A stretch of DNA of 18,930 bases from GCA-002784865 sp035646815 (GCA_035646815.1 DASRON010000006.1:1-18930); one strand, 5' to 3'. Shown: positions 7,411 through 14,536, numbered from the stretch's first letter. Program-made: numbers and translations. The notes: generated by a model not told the origin, from the letters alone.

Positions 7411-8214
7411 ATGGAAAGAAATAAAATTATTGTTGTTAAAAACTTAATTAAAAAGTTTAAAGATTTTACTGCAGTTGATAATATTTCATTTTCTGTAGAA
7501 ACTGGACAAATTTTTGCTTTTTTGGGTCCTAATGGAGCTGGTAAAACAACTACTATAAAAATCTTAACAACACTTCTTTCTCCTACTTCAGGTGAAATTA
7601 TGCTGAATGGACACAATGTTTTAAAAGAACAAAATAAAGCAAGAAGTTCTTTTGGAATAGTTTTTCAAGACCCAAGTCTAGATGACGAACTAACTGCTAA
7701 AGAAAATATGTTTTTCCACGGAGTCCTCTATAAAGTTCCTAAAGAATTAAGAGACAAAAGAATAAAAGATTTATTAACTTTTGTAGAACTTTGGGAAAGA
7801 AAAGATAACCTTGTTAAAACTTTCTCTGGAGGAATGAAAAGAAGACTTGAAATTGCAAGAGGACTTTTACATCATCCACATGTGTTATTCCTTGATGAAC
7901 CGACTTTAGGACTTGATCCACAAACCAGAAATCGAATTTGGGATTATATTAAAAAATTAAATAAAGAAGAAAATATCACAGTTTTTTTTACTACTCATTA
8001 CATGGCAGAAGCAGAATTAGTTGCAGATAAAATAGCAATTATTGATCACGGTAAAATTATTGAAATAGGAACATCCAAAGAGCTTGAGAAAAGAACTAAA
8101 ACTAATTCTCTTGAAGATGCATTTCTTGCCTTAACTGGAAAAGAAATACGCGAAGAAGAAGCAAGCGGAGTTGAAAGAATGCGAAAAATGCGAAAGATGC
8201 ATAGAAGAAGATAA
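7411..8214 (+). CDS. ABC transporter ATP-binding protein, DrrA-like
   Basis: From ATG 7411 the protein is 267 aa with all ABC ATPase motifs: Walker A GPNGAGKTT (about 39-47), Q-loop VFQDPSLDDELT, signature FSGGMKRRLEIA (about 137), Walker B HVLFLDEPTLGLDP (about 157-170) and H-loop TTHYMAEAE. The TLGLDPQTR D-loop and the overall length fit the DrrA/CcmA-type subfamily that pairs with ABC-2 permeases for drug, lipid or polysaccharide export. An in-frame ATG at 7393 would add MLSYIV, but those codons look like promoter sequence (TATCAT 7398-7403, 7 nt before 7411), so 7411 is preferred. The permease gene starts 1 nt after this stop. The C-terminal tail is an odd Met/Arg/Lys repeat (RMRKMRKMHRRR). 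Confidence 0.93.
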   Translation: MERNKIIVVKNLIKKFKDFTAVDNISFSVETGQIFAFLGPNGAGKTTTIKILTTLLSPTSGEIMLNGHNVLKEQNKARSSFGIVFQDPSLDDELTAKENMFFHGVLYKVPKELRDKRIKDLLTFVELWERKDNLVKTFSGGMKRRLEIARGLLHHPHVLFLDEPTLGLDPQTRNRIWDYIKKLNKEENITVFFTTHYMAEAELVADKIAIIDHGKIIEIGTSKELEKRTKTNSLEDAFLALTGKEIREEEASGVERMRKMRKMHRRR

Positions 8215-8215
8215 T

Positions 8216-8962
8216 ATGAGTACAATTTATATCTTATGGCTTAGACAGGTAAAAAGATATTTTAGAGCAAAATCTAGAATCATTGGTTCTTTGGGTCAGC
8301 CTTTACTTTTTTTAGTTGCTTTTGGTTTTGGCTTTGGTCCAATTTTTCAAAAAGCAGGACAAGGTAATTACCTTGAGTTCATAACTCCTGGTATAATTTC
8401 TATGTCAATTCTTTTTACGGCAATTTTTTCTGGAATTGAAATAATTTGGGATAAACAATTCGGCTTCCTAAAAGAAACTTTAGTTGCTCCTGTATCAAGA
8501 ATTAATATTATGATCGGGAGAACTATCGGAGGAGCAACAGTTGCTGTTTTTCAAGGACTGGTAGTTTTAGTTCTTTCAACGATTATTGGCTTTCGCCCTC
8601 ATGACTTAACTCTTCTTCCTGTTGCTTTTGTCTTTATGTTTTTAATTGCACTTTTATTTGCAAGCCTAGGAACAATAATCGGATCTCTTTTAGACGACAT
8701 GCAAGGATTTCAGTTAATTATTAATTTCTTGGTCATGCCCTTGTTTTTTCTATCCGGGGCACTATTTCCTTTAAAAAACCTTCCTGCAGTTTTTGCAGTA
8801 ATTGCAGCAGCAGATCCTCTTTCTTATGGAATAGATGGATTAAGATTTAGTTTTGGCAGTCCTGCTCATTTTGGAGCAGGTATAGACTTTATTGTTCTTT
8901 TAGTTTTATGTATTATTCTTCTTCTTATAGGTTCCCGCTTTTTCTCTAAAATACAAATATAG
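8216..8962 (+). CDS. ABC-2 type permease, DrrB-like
   Basis: Starting at ATG 8216, one base after the ATPase stop, the protein is 248 aa with six hydrophobic segments, the usual ABC-2 permease fold. Recognisable parts are the N-terminal amphipathic stretch WLRQVKRYFRAKSRIIGSLGQPLLFL, the GNYLEFITPGIISMSILFTAIFSGIEIIWDKQFGFLKETLVAPVSR region, and the C-terminal LSGALFPLKNLPAVFAVIAAADPLSYGIDGLR, where the conserved 'sP..y..dglR' element is evident. An upstream in-frame ATG at 8171 overlaps the ATPase and would add non-family sequence. With its partner it should form an ATP-driven exporter at the cytoplasmic membrane. The substrate is unknown. Confidence 0.92.
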   Translation: MSTIYILWLRQVKRYFRAKSRIIGSLGQPLLFLVAFGFGFGPIFQKAGQGNYLEFITPGIISMSILFTAIFSGIEIIWDKQFGFLKETLVAPVSRINIMIGRTIGGATVAVFQGLVVLVLSTIIGFRPHDLTLLPVAFVFMFLIALLFASLGTIIGSLLDDMQGFQLIINFLVMPLFFLSGALFPLKNLPAVFAVIAAADPLSYGIDGLRFSFGSPAHFGAGIDFIVLLVLCIILLLIGSRFFSKIQI

Positions 8963-8966
8963 GTTA

Positions 8967-8998
8967 AAAAATTCAAAATTAGAATATAAGGAATTTTT
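8967..8998. terminator. Possible bidirectional terminator between convergent genes
   Basis: AAAAATTC (8967-8974) and GAATTTTT (8991-8998) form an 8-bp AT-rich inverted repeat with a 16-nt loop between the convergent ABC permease and glycosyltransferase genes. The stem is weak, so the call rests mainly on position. Confidence 0.35.
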
Positions 8999-9007
8999 CA
9001 AAAAGAG

Positions 9008-10189
9008 TTATTCGTAAGCTAAAAGGGCATTATTTATGCTTAACTCCATACTTTTTGAAGAAAAAAGATTGTACGATTCTATTGCTTCGTTATAGCTTTC
9101 AATAACATTTTCTACAGTTTTATCTAGGTTAAACTTTTGTTCTATTCTTTCTCTGGCAGCTTTACCCATTTTTTTAGATAACTTAGGATTATTAAGAAGA
9201 TTTATTAAATTTTCAGCCATTCTACCTGGATCTATTTTATAGAAAGTTGTTTCATCTGTCATAAATCCACTTATTCCATGCTCAACCACAAATGGTTTTT
9301 TAAATGTTCTTTTTCCTACTACTGGAAGTGCTGCTGCCATTGCTTCCATAACAGCCATCCCTTTACCTAATGCTGGGTAGCAAAAAACGTCTGCAACGGC
9401 ATGATATTTCCTAATATTATATTCGCCATTAAGTATAAATAATTTATTTTGGAGATTATTTTTTTCTACTAACTCTTTTAAAAATGGTTTTATAAAATTT
9501 GTTTCATCGTCTCCAACAATAAACAATTTTGCTTCAGGTATTTGACGTGCTACCTCAATAAATCCCATGGCAAGTTTGTCAATTCCTTTCCCTTGTTCAA
9601 GCCTTGATAAACAAATAATTACCTTATCATTTTTATGAATTTTTAAAAGTTTTCTTGCAGTAGCTCTCTCTTTTACACTAATCGGAAAAGTATTATGAAC
9701 ATCAACTCCATTAAGAATAGAAATTATTCCATCTTTTTTTATTCCATTTTTAACAAGTTTTCTTTTAGTATATGGGCCAATTGCTATAATCTTTTCAGCC
9801 CCGTCCCTTAATTCATCTACTATGAAAGGATAATCTTGAGAGTCATACATATGATGCTCATGGGTAACTAAGGGCAAATTAAGTGAAGTTCTTGCAAGTT
9901 GACTATTTACCATGGAAGTTCTGCATTGTGTGTGAATTATTTGAGGATTACAAGCTTTTGCAATTTCTAAGATTCTTTTTTCAGTAATTTCTCTTATCCT
10001 AGGTTTTCTACTTATTGGCATTATGTGAAGATTTACTTTAGAAGAAACATGAGAAGCAAGCGGACCATCACCTGAGATAAGTGTTACAGATATATTTTTA
10101 TCAATAAGCGAATTAACTAAATTTAAAGTATATTTTTCTGTTCCGCCATATATAAGATGTTTTAAAACAATTAATACAGATTTTACCAT
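9008..10189 (-). CDS. GT4 family glycosyltransferase with atypical donor motif
   Basis: This 393-aa protein has a complete GT-B fold of family GT4. The N-terminal domain has the GGTEKY loop (residues 15-20) and HTQCR plus VTHEHH segments. The hinge has ILNGVDV (158-164), and the donor domain has LSRLEQGKGID (194-204; Arg and Lys expected to contact the nucleotide diphosphate). The usual E-x7-E motif is altered: PALGKGMAVMEAM (272-284) keeps the second Glu (E282), but the first Glu position is Leu and a GKGM loop replaces the common EGFG. This may be a subfamily trait rather than loss of activity. The acceptor is unknown, probably a surface glycan or lipid. It converges with the ABC genes. Confidence 0.88.
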   Translation of the reverse strand: MVKSVLIVLKHLIYGGTEKYTLNLVNSLIDKNISVTLISGDGPLASHVSSKVNLHIMPISRKPRIREITEKRILEIAKACNPQIIHTQCRTSMVNSQLARTSLNLPLVTHEHHMYDSQDYPFIVDELRDGAEKIIAIGPYTKRKLVKNGIKKDGIISILNGVDVHNTFPISVKERATARKLLKIHKNDKVIICLSRLEQGKGIDKLAMGFIEVARQIPEAKLFIVGDDETNFIKPFLKELVEKNNLQNKLFILNGEYNIRKYHAVADVFCYPALGKGMAVMEAMAAALPVVGKRTFKKPFVVEHGISGFMTDETTFYKIDPGRMAENLINLLNNPKLSKKMGKAARERIEQKFNLDKTVENVIESYNEAIESYNLFSSKSMELSINNALLAYE

Positions 10190-10406
10190 TTATTTATTAA
10201 ATAGAAACGCTTTTATGAAATTTGCTTTAATACTGAATTATTTAAATTGAGGAAAAAATACGAATAGAAATATAATGTATCTTTTTATATCTTAAAAGTT
10301 TTCAATTAATAAGCATCTACTACACCAAAGCATTTTCTAAGTTGTTAAGCTATTATAGCATAGTGCAGGCAAAATAAACTAATAAAACCTATGCAATAAT
10401 GAGCGC

Positions 10407-10514
10407 ATGGAAAACTATTTACTAGGATTTGTTTCTATGCTAGTTTTAATAGCGATTGTAGGAGGTGTATATTATTTTGGCACTCAAAAATCCACTCCTA
10501 ATATACAAAAAGAC
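10407..10514 (+). pseudogene. N-terminal piece of a membrane-anchored protein, truncated
   Basis: From ATG 10407 the frame gives a signal-anchor (YLLGFVSMLVLIAIVGGVYY), then FGTQKSTPNIQKDLVTSSP, a Ser/Thr/Pro linker typical of secreted or anchored proteins. The frame then runs into the 3' end of an oppositely oriented gene and stops at 10589; those last codons are aromatic nonsense. I read this as the 5' part of a gene whose 3' part survives at 11184-11562, the two having been separated by insertion of the minus-strand membrane gene. A real 60-aa protein is possible but less likely. Confidence 0.5.
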
Positions 10515-11111
10515 TTAGTAACCTCTTCTCCTTTGGTTTTTTATTATTTTACTTACTGTTTTTCTTTTTATAAGGAAAACTATACATAGATTAATAACGA
10601 TTATGTATAAAGGATAAAGAAATTGATTGAAGATAAATTCATTTGTTGCAAGAAGATTAAAAACACCTGCACATACATCAAGAAAATAAAAAATCCAAAC
10701 TTCAGTGTGTGGAAAATGATATGTTTTTATCAAAGTCGGAACTATACCAGTAAAATCAGCTGCGATAGCAAAATATAAAGCTATAAGTGGGTCTTTAGTT
10801 AATTGCCAAGATGCAATACCTATGAAAGCTATTAATAAGCAAAATATGTCTGTTTTAGACCTTCCACCCATTCCATATTTAATGCTCAACAAAAAAATAA
10901 CCACAGATTGAAAAGTTGAAACAGCTGAAAGCCAAACAGCTACTCTGTTTCCTTGGGCAAAAAGAGCAAGAGTTATAAGAGTAGAAATTAACAGGAAAAC
11001 CAATCTTGTTGTCCTGTGGGGTCTTGCTTCACCTTTTAAAATAGCAATAAAATAAACAAAAGAAGATATAAGACCAAGAATAACGCTTGTTGTTATAAAG
11101 ATATCCTTCAT
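10515..11111 (-). CDS. Unknown multi-pass membrane protein
   Basis: This 198-aa protein has about seven hydrophobic helices spread evenly from residue 8 to 185 and a basic C-terminus (KRKTVSKIIKNQRRRGY). The motif PHRTTRLVFLLISTLI near residue 30 and the short helix pairs recall small PQ-loop/SemiSWEET-like membrane proteins, but I cannot assign a family. The ATG is preceded at 6 nt by a perfect TATAAT (11118-11123 on the minus strand), matching the leaderless pattern of the window; no good -35 is visible. It appears to interrupt a plus-strand gene whose pieces lie on both sides. Confidence 0.72.
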   Translation of the reverse strand: MKDIFITTSVILGLISSFVYFIAILKGEARPHRTTRLVFLLISTLITLALFAQGNRVAVWLSAVSTFQSVVIFLLSIKYGMGGRSKTDIFCLLIAFIGIASWQLTKDPLIALYFAIAADFTGIVPTLIKTYHFPHTEVWIFYFLDVCAGVFNLLATNEFIFNQFLYPLYIIVINLCIVFLIKRKTVSKIIKNQRRRGY

Positions 11112-11183
11112 TCGCTAATTATAATGCAATATGCAGTATGAGCCTATCGGGAAAAACTATATACTCTGCCTAGTTGTTGTCCA

Positions 11184-11562
11184 ATGGATAAAAATCCACC
11201 GACAACGACTACTAACTCAATATCTAAGATAACACCAAGAATTGATATTTCTGAACAAATTATAGCTGCTATAACAAGCAAAAACTGTTCAGGTCAGGCT
11301 TGAATCTTCTGGATGTTGTGGTCCTATTACAAAAGCTGAAGCTATAAGCCAATTATCCTATTTAGATCCAGCTATAGGATGGAGCTTTGACTCTACAAAC
11401 CCAATCTTAATTAAATTGGCAACTGCAGTTCCTAATTATTATGGTAATGGCTGGATTGTCGGAGTAGCCAGTAACGAATATCTAGTTTCTTTTAAACTTA
11501 ATGCGCAAAATAAAATTGAAGCTTATAACTTAGCTTCATCCTACAAACAACTGATACAATAG
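11184..11562 (+). pseudogene. 3' part of a secreted-type protein, frameshifted
   Basis: Two frames together give a sensible protein. From ATG 11184 comes MDKNPPTTTNSISK, then ISEQIIAAITSK. After a run of five A (11280-11284) the frame shifts by one and continues TVQVRLESSGCCGPITKAEA, then DPAIGWSFDS and NYYGNGWIVGVASNEYLVSF, to a TAG at 11560-11562. With four A in the run the reading frame would be continuous. The product looks like a small extracytoplasmic domain with a CC pair. The Thr/Ser-rich front resembles the linker that ends the fragment at 10407, so the two are probably halves of one disrupted gene. No family recognised. Confidence 0.55.
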
Positions 11563-11675
11563 AAAATTAATCTTGCTTGTTAGTATGTCCTGTTATAAAA
11601 TTTTAATATCTACATAAAAACATATATCAAAAGTAAAGTCTGCATTATAATAAATTTTCCAGCAGTGTTTTTAAA

Positions 11676-11704
11676 TTGCAATTATTATGCTTAACCATTA
11701 AACT
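11676..11704 (+). promoter_or_regulatory. Promoter of the DUF1861 gene
   Basis: TTGCAA (11676-11681), a 17-nt spacer and TAAACT (11699-11704) end 6 nt before ATG 11711, again the leaderless-type spacing. Nothing else was seen in the 148-nt gap after the frameshifted remnant. Confidence 0.5.
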
Positions 11705-11710
11705 TAAAAT

Positions 11711-12661
11711 ATGGAAGAAACAGTAAATAATAAAAAGGGGCATTTGCTTAAAGTGCAAGGAATAGGAGCTGATGAAATTGCATACAATCCAGCTGTAATT
11801 GTTCAGAAAAATACAAATAAAATTGCCAGTGGAGTAAACATTGTTGCTGCTAGGGTTGAAAATTTAAATAGTAATTGGCTTGATCCGAAACTTTACGATC
11901 CACATATAATGTTTTTTACTCGACAAGATGACTTACTTGTGCCAATCCCTAATACTCCTATCTTTTATCAATACGAAGATCCTTGGGCAACATGGTTGAT
12001 TGGAAAAGATGGTAAACCTCAATTATTATTTGGTGGAGTAAAAGTAGATCGTAATTATGGTAGTCCAATCATTACAACACAACTGCATCTTGCTCCAAGC
12101 GTTCAAGAATTAAATCCAGATCATCCTTTTGCAGAGATACGTGGAATGAAGGATGTTCGTTTTACACAACTTCCAAATGGACAATTAGTAGTTCTTACTA
12201 GGCCAATTTCTGGTGAGGCTTATCCTGGACGAATTGGTCTAAAAATTATTGATAGTTTAGATGATATTAAAAATCCTGAAACATTCCGAAATGTAAAATT
12301 ACTAAAATTTAACTTTAACTCTTTTTACAAAATTGGGGCAAATGAAGCATTCTATATAGAAAAAACAGAATTTTTACATGTTTTTTGCCATATAGCTACT
12401 GTTGACGGAAATAATTTTGATGATTTGAGTAGATATATTCATTACGCTGGATATGAATTTAAAGTTAATCCTAAATCTCCATTTAATAATGCAATAACAC
12501 CAAGTCTTATTGCTAAGCGCTCAGATTTTCCAGAGAACACTAAAAATAGTAAAGGCTCAAGATTTAACGATGTTCTATTTCCTGGAGGCACAGGGGGCCT
12601 TGATCAAAAAGAATATTTTGTTGGAATCGAAGACTCTCGGATTGGCATAATTAATCTGTAG
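11711..12661 (+). CDS. DUF1861 family protein (beta-propeller, glycosidase-like)
   Basis: This 316-aa cytoplasmic-looking protein has no signal peptide. It matches the DUF1861 pattern along its length: GADEIAYNPAV (about 20-30), VAARVENLNSNW, FYQYEDPWATWL then LLFGGVKVD, the signature RGMKDVRFTQLPNGQLVVLTRP (about 144-165), GRIGLKIIDSLDDI, GANEAFYI, HVFCHIA, IHYAGYEF, and DVLFPGGTGGL followed by YFVGIEDSRIGIINL. DUF1861 proteins are predicted five-bladed beta-propellers related to GH43/GH130 glycan-active enzymes. They often sit near carbohydrate genes, but a reaction is not established. The neighbouring glycosyltransferases are compatible with a sugar role. A stem-loop follows the stop. Confidence 0.85.
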   Translation: MEETVNNKKGHLLKVQGIGADEIAYNPAVIVQKNTNKIASGVNIVAARVENLNSNWLDPKLYDPHIMFFTRQDDLLVPIPNTPIFYQYEDPWATWLIGKDGKPQLLFGGVKVDRNYGSPIITTQLHLAPSVQELNPDHPFAEIRGMKDVRFTQLPNGQLVVLTRPISGEAYPGRIGLKIIDSLDDIKNPETFRNVKLLKFNFNSFYKIGANEAFYIEKTEFLHVFCHIATVDGNNFDDLSRYIHYAGYEFKVNPKSPFNNAITPSLIAKRSDFPENTKNSKGSRFNDVLFPGGTGGLDQKEYFVGIEDSRIGIINL

Positions 12662-12663
12662 CT

Positions 12664-12707
12664 GAGCATACCGCTCTAGACCCATTATATCATTATAGCG
12701 GTATCTC
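12664..12707. terminator. Stem-loop after the DUF1861 gene
   Basis: GAG-c-ATACCGCT (12664-12675) pairs with AGCGGTAT-CTC (12697-12707): an 8-bp perfect stem extended by 3 bp across a single bulged C, with a 21-nt loop. It starts 2 nt after the stop codon. No T-run follows, so it may be a factor-dependent terminator or an mRNA 3' end stabiliser. Confidence 0.5.
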
Positions 12708-12777
12708 GGTTCTGAAGCTAAACCCACCTTACCAACGAGACAGACGAGACAAATGGAGAGCATTTCTCTTATCTAAA

Positions 12778-12881
12778 TCATTCGTAAACTGTTGCTCTGT
12801 GTCCCGCAGTAAGAATGTCTATTATCTTATCTTTTTTATTAACCTTATAAATTATTCTATACACACCTAAATGACAAAAAT
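12778..12881 (-). pseudogene. RelE/ParE-type toxin remnant (C-terminus)
   Basis: The minus strand encodes YFCHLGVYRIIYKVNKKDKI, then IDILTAGHRATVYE and a TGA stop (12778-12780). The pattern 'yRiiY....d..i.Il.aGHR..vYe' is the last beta-strands of a RelE/ParE toxin. The frame is closed upstream by TGA, and the N-terminal two thirds of a toxin, plus its antitoxin, are absent. It abuts an unrelated plus-strand fragment at about 12873, so it looks like debris at the edge of the cassette array. An intact RelE/YafQ pair lies 0.3 kb away but differs in sequence. Confidence 0.65.
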
Positions 12882-13016
12882 ATCATTAGATACGAAGAAA
12901 GATTAATGTGCTACATGTTACATGTCGGACTATCCTCTTCTGGATTTTCTGCAAAATGGGGAAATAAAGAGCAATATATCTTAACAAAAAATATGCTACT
13001 TAAATTGCTGAAATAA
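12873..13016 (+). pseudogene. C-terminal fragment of an unknown protein
   Basis: A plus-strand frame without a start codon reads NDKNIIRYEERLMCYMLHVG, LSSSGFSAKWGNKEQYILTK, NMLLKLLK and stops at TAA 13014-13016, six bases before the first array repeat. Composition looks like real coding sequence. It starts where the RelE-type remnant ends, so two truncated genes are probably joined here. Family unknown. Together with the stem-loop and the RelE remnant, it accounts for the gap from 12662 to 13022. Confidence 0.4.
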
Positions 13017-13022
13017 TATTTT

Positions 13023-13061
13023 GAGGCTGTTCAGCTGGCGAAGTTACCTGCAGCTGGAACC
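13023..13061 (+). repeat. Array repeat R1 (divergent copy)
   Basis: It begins with TTTTGAGGCT and keeps CAGCTGGC, then diverges and rejoins the family at GGAACC (13056-13061). It is the left-most copy and the most degraded in its 3' half. The 88 bases that follow, up to the toxin stop, hold no gene I can support. Confidence 0.6.
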
Positions 13062-13149
13062 AGATTCTCCCCAGTCTTTTAGCTACATCCGAAAAACTTA
13101 AGAATCTTGGGCTATTTGTGTGATAAACACCATGAAGAGTTATCGTAAA

Positions 13150-13413
13150 TTAATAAACCTGATTATGAGAACCAATGTCAAATAACCAGATATTGTTGTT
13201 AAGAATTAAATACACTACTCTAATGTCTCCTGTGACTGAAAATGAACGGAAGTTTTTCCTCTTACCAATTAACTTATGATCTCTTAAGGTTGAGTCATTT
13301 GGATTTGTGATAAGTTTATTCAATTGTTTTTTAAATTGTAATTCAAGCTTGGGATATGGAGCAACTCTTTTCTTGTAGCTTTTTAGAAACTCTCTATGAT
13401 ATTGAATCTTCAT
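13150..13413 (-). CDS. YafQ/RelE-family mRNA interferase toxin
   Basis: Starting at ATG 13413 the protein is 87 aa, normal for RelE/YafQ toxins (an upstream ATG at 13434 would add MIWSINY inside the antitoxin gene). It starts with a beta-strand (MKIQYHREFLKSYKK), has a basic helix pair, then DHKLIGKRKNFRSFSVTGDIRVVYLI and ends WLFDIGSHNQVY. The DHxL, R-V-V-Y and GSHxxvY elements are those of YafQ-type ribonucleases, which cleave mRNA on the ribosome when freed from the antitoxin. The gene overlaps the end of the antitoxin gene by 20 nt, indicating translational coupling. It is the cargo of the R1-R2 unit. Confidence 0.85.
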   Translation of the reverse strand: MKIQYHREFLKSYKKRVAPYPKLELQFKKQLNKLITNPNDSTLRDHKLIGKRKNFRSFSVTGDIRVVYLILNNNIWLFDIGSHNQVY

Positions 13414-13684
13414 GTAATTTATTGACCAAATCACTTACTGAATCTGAAGCATAAGTATTCTTGCCTAATTCAAAATCGTTTGTCATATTAAGGTATCTTT
13501 TTTCATTATTTTCTGAAAGCATAGTTGATTCTTGAAGTGTGACTTCTATTCTACCTGCTGCAATCCTAGATAAAAATACTCTAACTAGTTCCTGAAGCGA
13601 AGAAAATCCTTGAGAGAGTGCTTCTTGTTCAGCACTAATTTTTAAATCCTGGTTAATTGGAATTTGCAAAACTGTCTTATTCAT
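13394..13684 (-). CDS. RelB/DinJ-like antitoxin
   Basis: This 96-aa protein is encoded directly upstream of, and overlapping, the toxin. Its N-terminus (VLQIPINQDLKISAEQEALS, then QGFSSLQELVRVFLSRIA) has the strand-helix-helix pattern of ribbon-helix-helix DNA-binding antitoxins such as RelB/DinJ. The C-terminal half is polar and acidic with no fixed pattern, as expected for the part that wraps the toxin. It should neutralise the toxin and autorepress the operon. A promoter with TTGACT and TATAAT lies upstream, the -10 ending 8 nt before the ATG, so the message is probably leaderless. Confidence 0.82.
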   Translation of the reverse strand: MNKTVLQIPINQDLKISAEQEALSQGFSSLQELVRVFLSRIAAGRIEVTLQESTMLSENNEKRYLNMTNDFELGKNTYASDSVSDLVNKLHEDSIS

Positions 13685-13692
13685 ATAATATA

Positions 13693-13720
13693 ATTATAAT
13701 ACTTTGATAATATAAGTCAA
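13693..13720 (-). promoter_or_regulatory. Promoter of the toxin-antitoxin operon
   Basis: On the minus strand, TTGACT (13715-13720), a 16-nt spacer and TATAAT (13693-13698) precede the antitoxin ATG by 8 nt. The promoter lies between repeat R2 and the gene, so the unit carries its own promoter. Confidence 0.7.
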
Positions 13721-13730
13721 TAGGCGTTTT

Positions 13731-13776
13731 GAGGCTATTTTACTGCGGGCACTGGACGACGTTAGAACCTTTTTTA
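13731..13776 (+). repeat. Array repeat R2 (subtype B)
   Basis: This 46-bp copy starts GAGGCTATTTTACTG and ends GGACGACGTTAGAACC plus TTTTTTA. It carries the subtype B core shared with R7 and R9. Its last three bases supply the TAA stop codon of the 48-aa gene on the minus strand. Confidence 0.85.
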
Positions 13777-13920
13777 AGATTTCTTCTCAAGCTCTTCTTT
13801 AACCCAAGCTAAATTTTTTTCAAACCATTCTTTCTTCTCAAGAAGGTCTGCTTTTGTTAATTCTTCTTTATCTTTATCCCAGTGCTTATGATAACCATTA
13901 CATTTACAATCACATCCCAT
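13774..13920 (-). CDS. Small CxCxC protein, 48 aa
   Basis: ATG 13920 opens a 48-codon frame: MGCDCKCNGYHKHWDKDKEE, then a Glu/Lys amphipathic helix (LTKADLLEKKEWFEKNLAWV) and KEELEKKS. The CxCxC cluster with two nearby His residues suggests a metal site; the helix is strongly charged. A strong Shine-Dalgarno-like GGGGGTG lies 8 nt upstream, and a TATAAT lies about 25 nt further upstream, so this gene has a true leader, unlike most in the window. It fills the 266-bp unit between repeats R2 and R3. No family recognised. Its coding nature rests on the Shine-Dalgarno, composition and its exact fit between repeats. Confidence 0.72.
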   Translation of the reverse strand: MGCDCKCNGYHKHWDKDKEELTKADLLEKKEWFEKNLAWVKEELEKKS

Positions 13921-13996
13921 TTTCTATTCACCCCCTTTTTAAGTTTAATTATTATAACTGAAAAAAAGCTTAAAAACAGTATGAAGATGTAATTTT

Positions 13997-14034
13997 GAGG
14001 CTAAAAGCTGGCTGTCGTTGATGATTTCCGCTTA
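13997..14034 (+). repeat. Array repeat R3 (internally deleted copy)
   Basis: It starts GAGGCTAAAAGCTGGCT, then jumps to TTGATGATTTCCGCTT, matching the 3' extension seen only after R4 and R8. The middle part (GACTATGTAGGAACTTTTTA in other copies) is missing, so this looks like a deletion derivative of a longer copy. Confidence 0.65.
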
Positions 14035-14388
14035 AAATCCAAGGTTTTGAAACTGATTAAAAGAATTTGCTTGTTCCATAAACGATTGATTTATTTGATT
14101 TATTAAACCCATTGTTAGCCAAATAGTAACCGCAAAAGAAATAATAGTTAAAATTATTGCAATAAGACCTACTGTTTTTGCCTTTTCACTGCTTTGCCTT
14201 AAATATTTAATTCCAGGCCAAAGACCCAAAGGCGGAAGCAAGATACTAATAGAATAAATTCCGATTTGTTTAAGAACTGAAATGGAAACAGATACAGCTT
14301 TAAGGTTTTTGCCACAGTTTGGACAATAATAAAAAGCATCTATAGTTGGATAATGACAAAAAGGGCAACTTAATACTTCTGTCTCCAT
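14032..14388 (-). CDS. Zinc-ribbon membrane protein
   Basis: This 118-aa protein begins with a zinc ribbon: CPFC (C8, C11) and CPNCG (C22, C25). Two membrane helices follow (about 40-62, containing SISILLPPLGLWPG, and about 72-95, GLIAIILTIISFAVTIW), then a polar Gln/Asn-rich tail. This zinc_ribbon-plus-two-helix design is common among small bacterial proteins of unknown function; the PPLGLWPGIKYLR element between helices is typical of them. It occupies the R3-R4 unit alone. A TTGACA lies upstream (minus strand, about 14427-14432) but the matching -10 is poor. Confidence 0.8.
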   Translation of the reverse strand: METEVLSCPFCHYPTIDAFYYCPNCGKNLKAVSVSISVLKQIGIYSISILLPPLGLWPGIKYLRQSSEKAKTVGLIAIILTIISFAVTIWLTMGLINQINQSFMEQANSFNQFQNLGF

Positions 14389-14430
14389 TACTTAAGCATC
14401 TCATCTCAACTAAAACCTTGTCAAATATTA

Positions 14431-14492
14431 CTGGCTCTATTATATTATGTAGGAACTTTTTACTTCTGTTCTTGATAATTTCCGAACTTTTG
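14431..14492 (+). repeat. Array repeat R4 with 3' extension (subtype A)
   Basis: The 5' GAGGCT part is lost, but CTGGCTCT, TATGTAGGAACTTTTTA and then CTTCTGTTCTTGATAATTTC plus CGAACTTTTG are present. The extension matches that after R8 almost base for base, showing that the ancestral element was at least about 80 bp. Confidence 0.75.
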
Positions 14493-14536
14493 AATGAGAT
14501 TACCCTGAAGTAATTTATCAGAAAACAATTGCTTAT

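Noticed and set aside
12738..12752. Short tandem CGAGACA-type repeat
   Set aside because: Two short copies only; no function suggested.
12575..12763. 62-aa minus-strand open frame
   Set aside because: It overlaps the DUF1861 3' end and the stem-loop; the residues look like antisense noise.
13069..13149. Short plus-strand reading LATSEKLKNLGLFV resembling an epimerase tail
   Set aside because: Only about 14 residues, no start, no supporting context.
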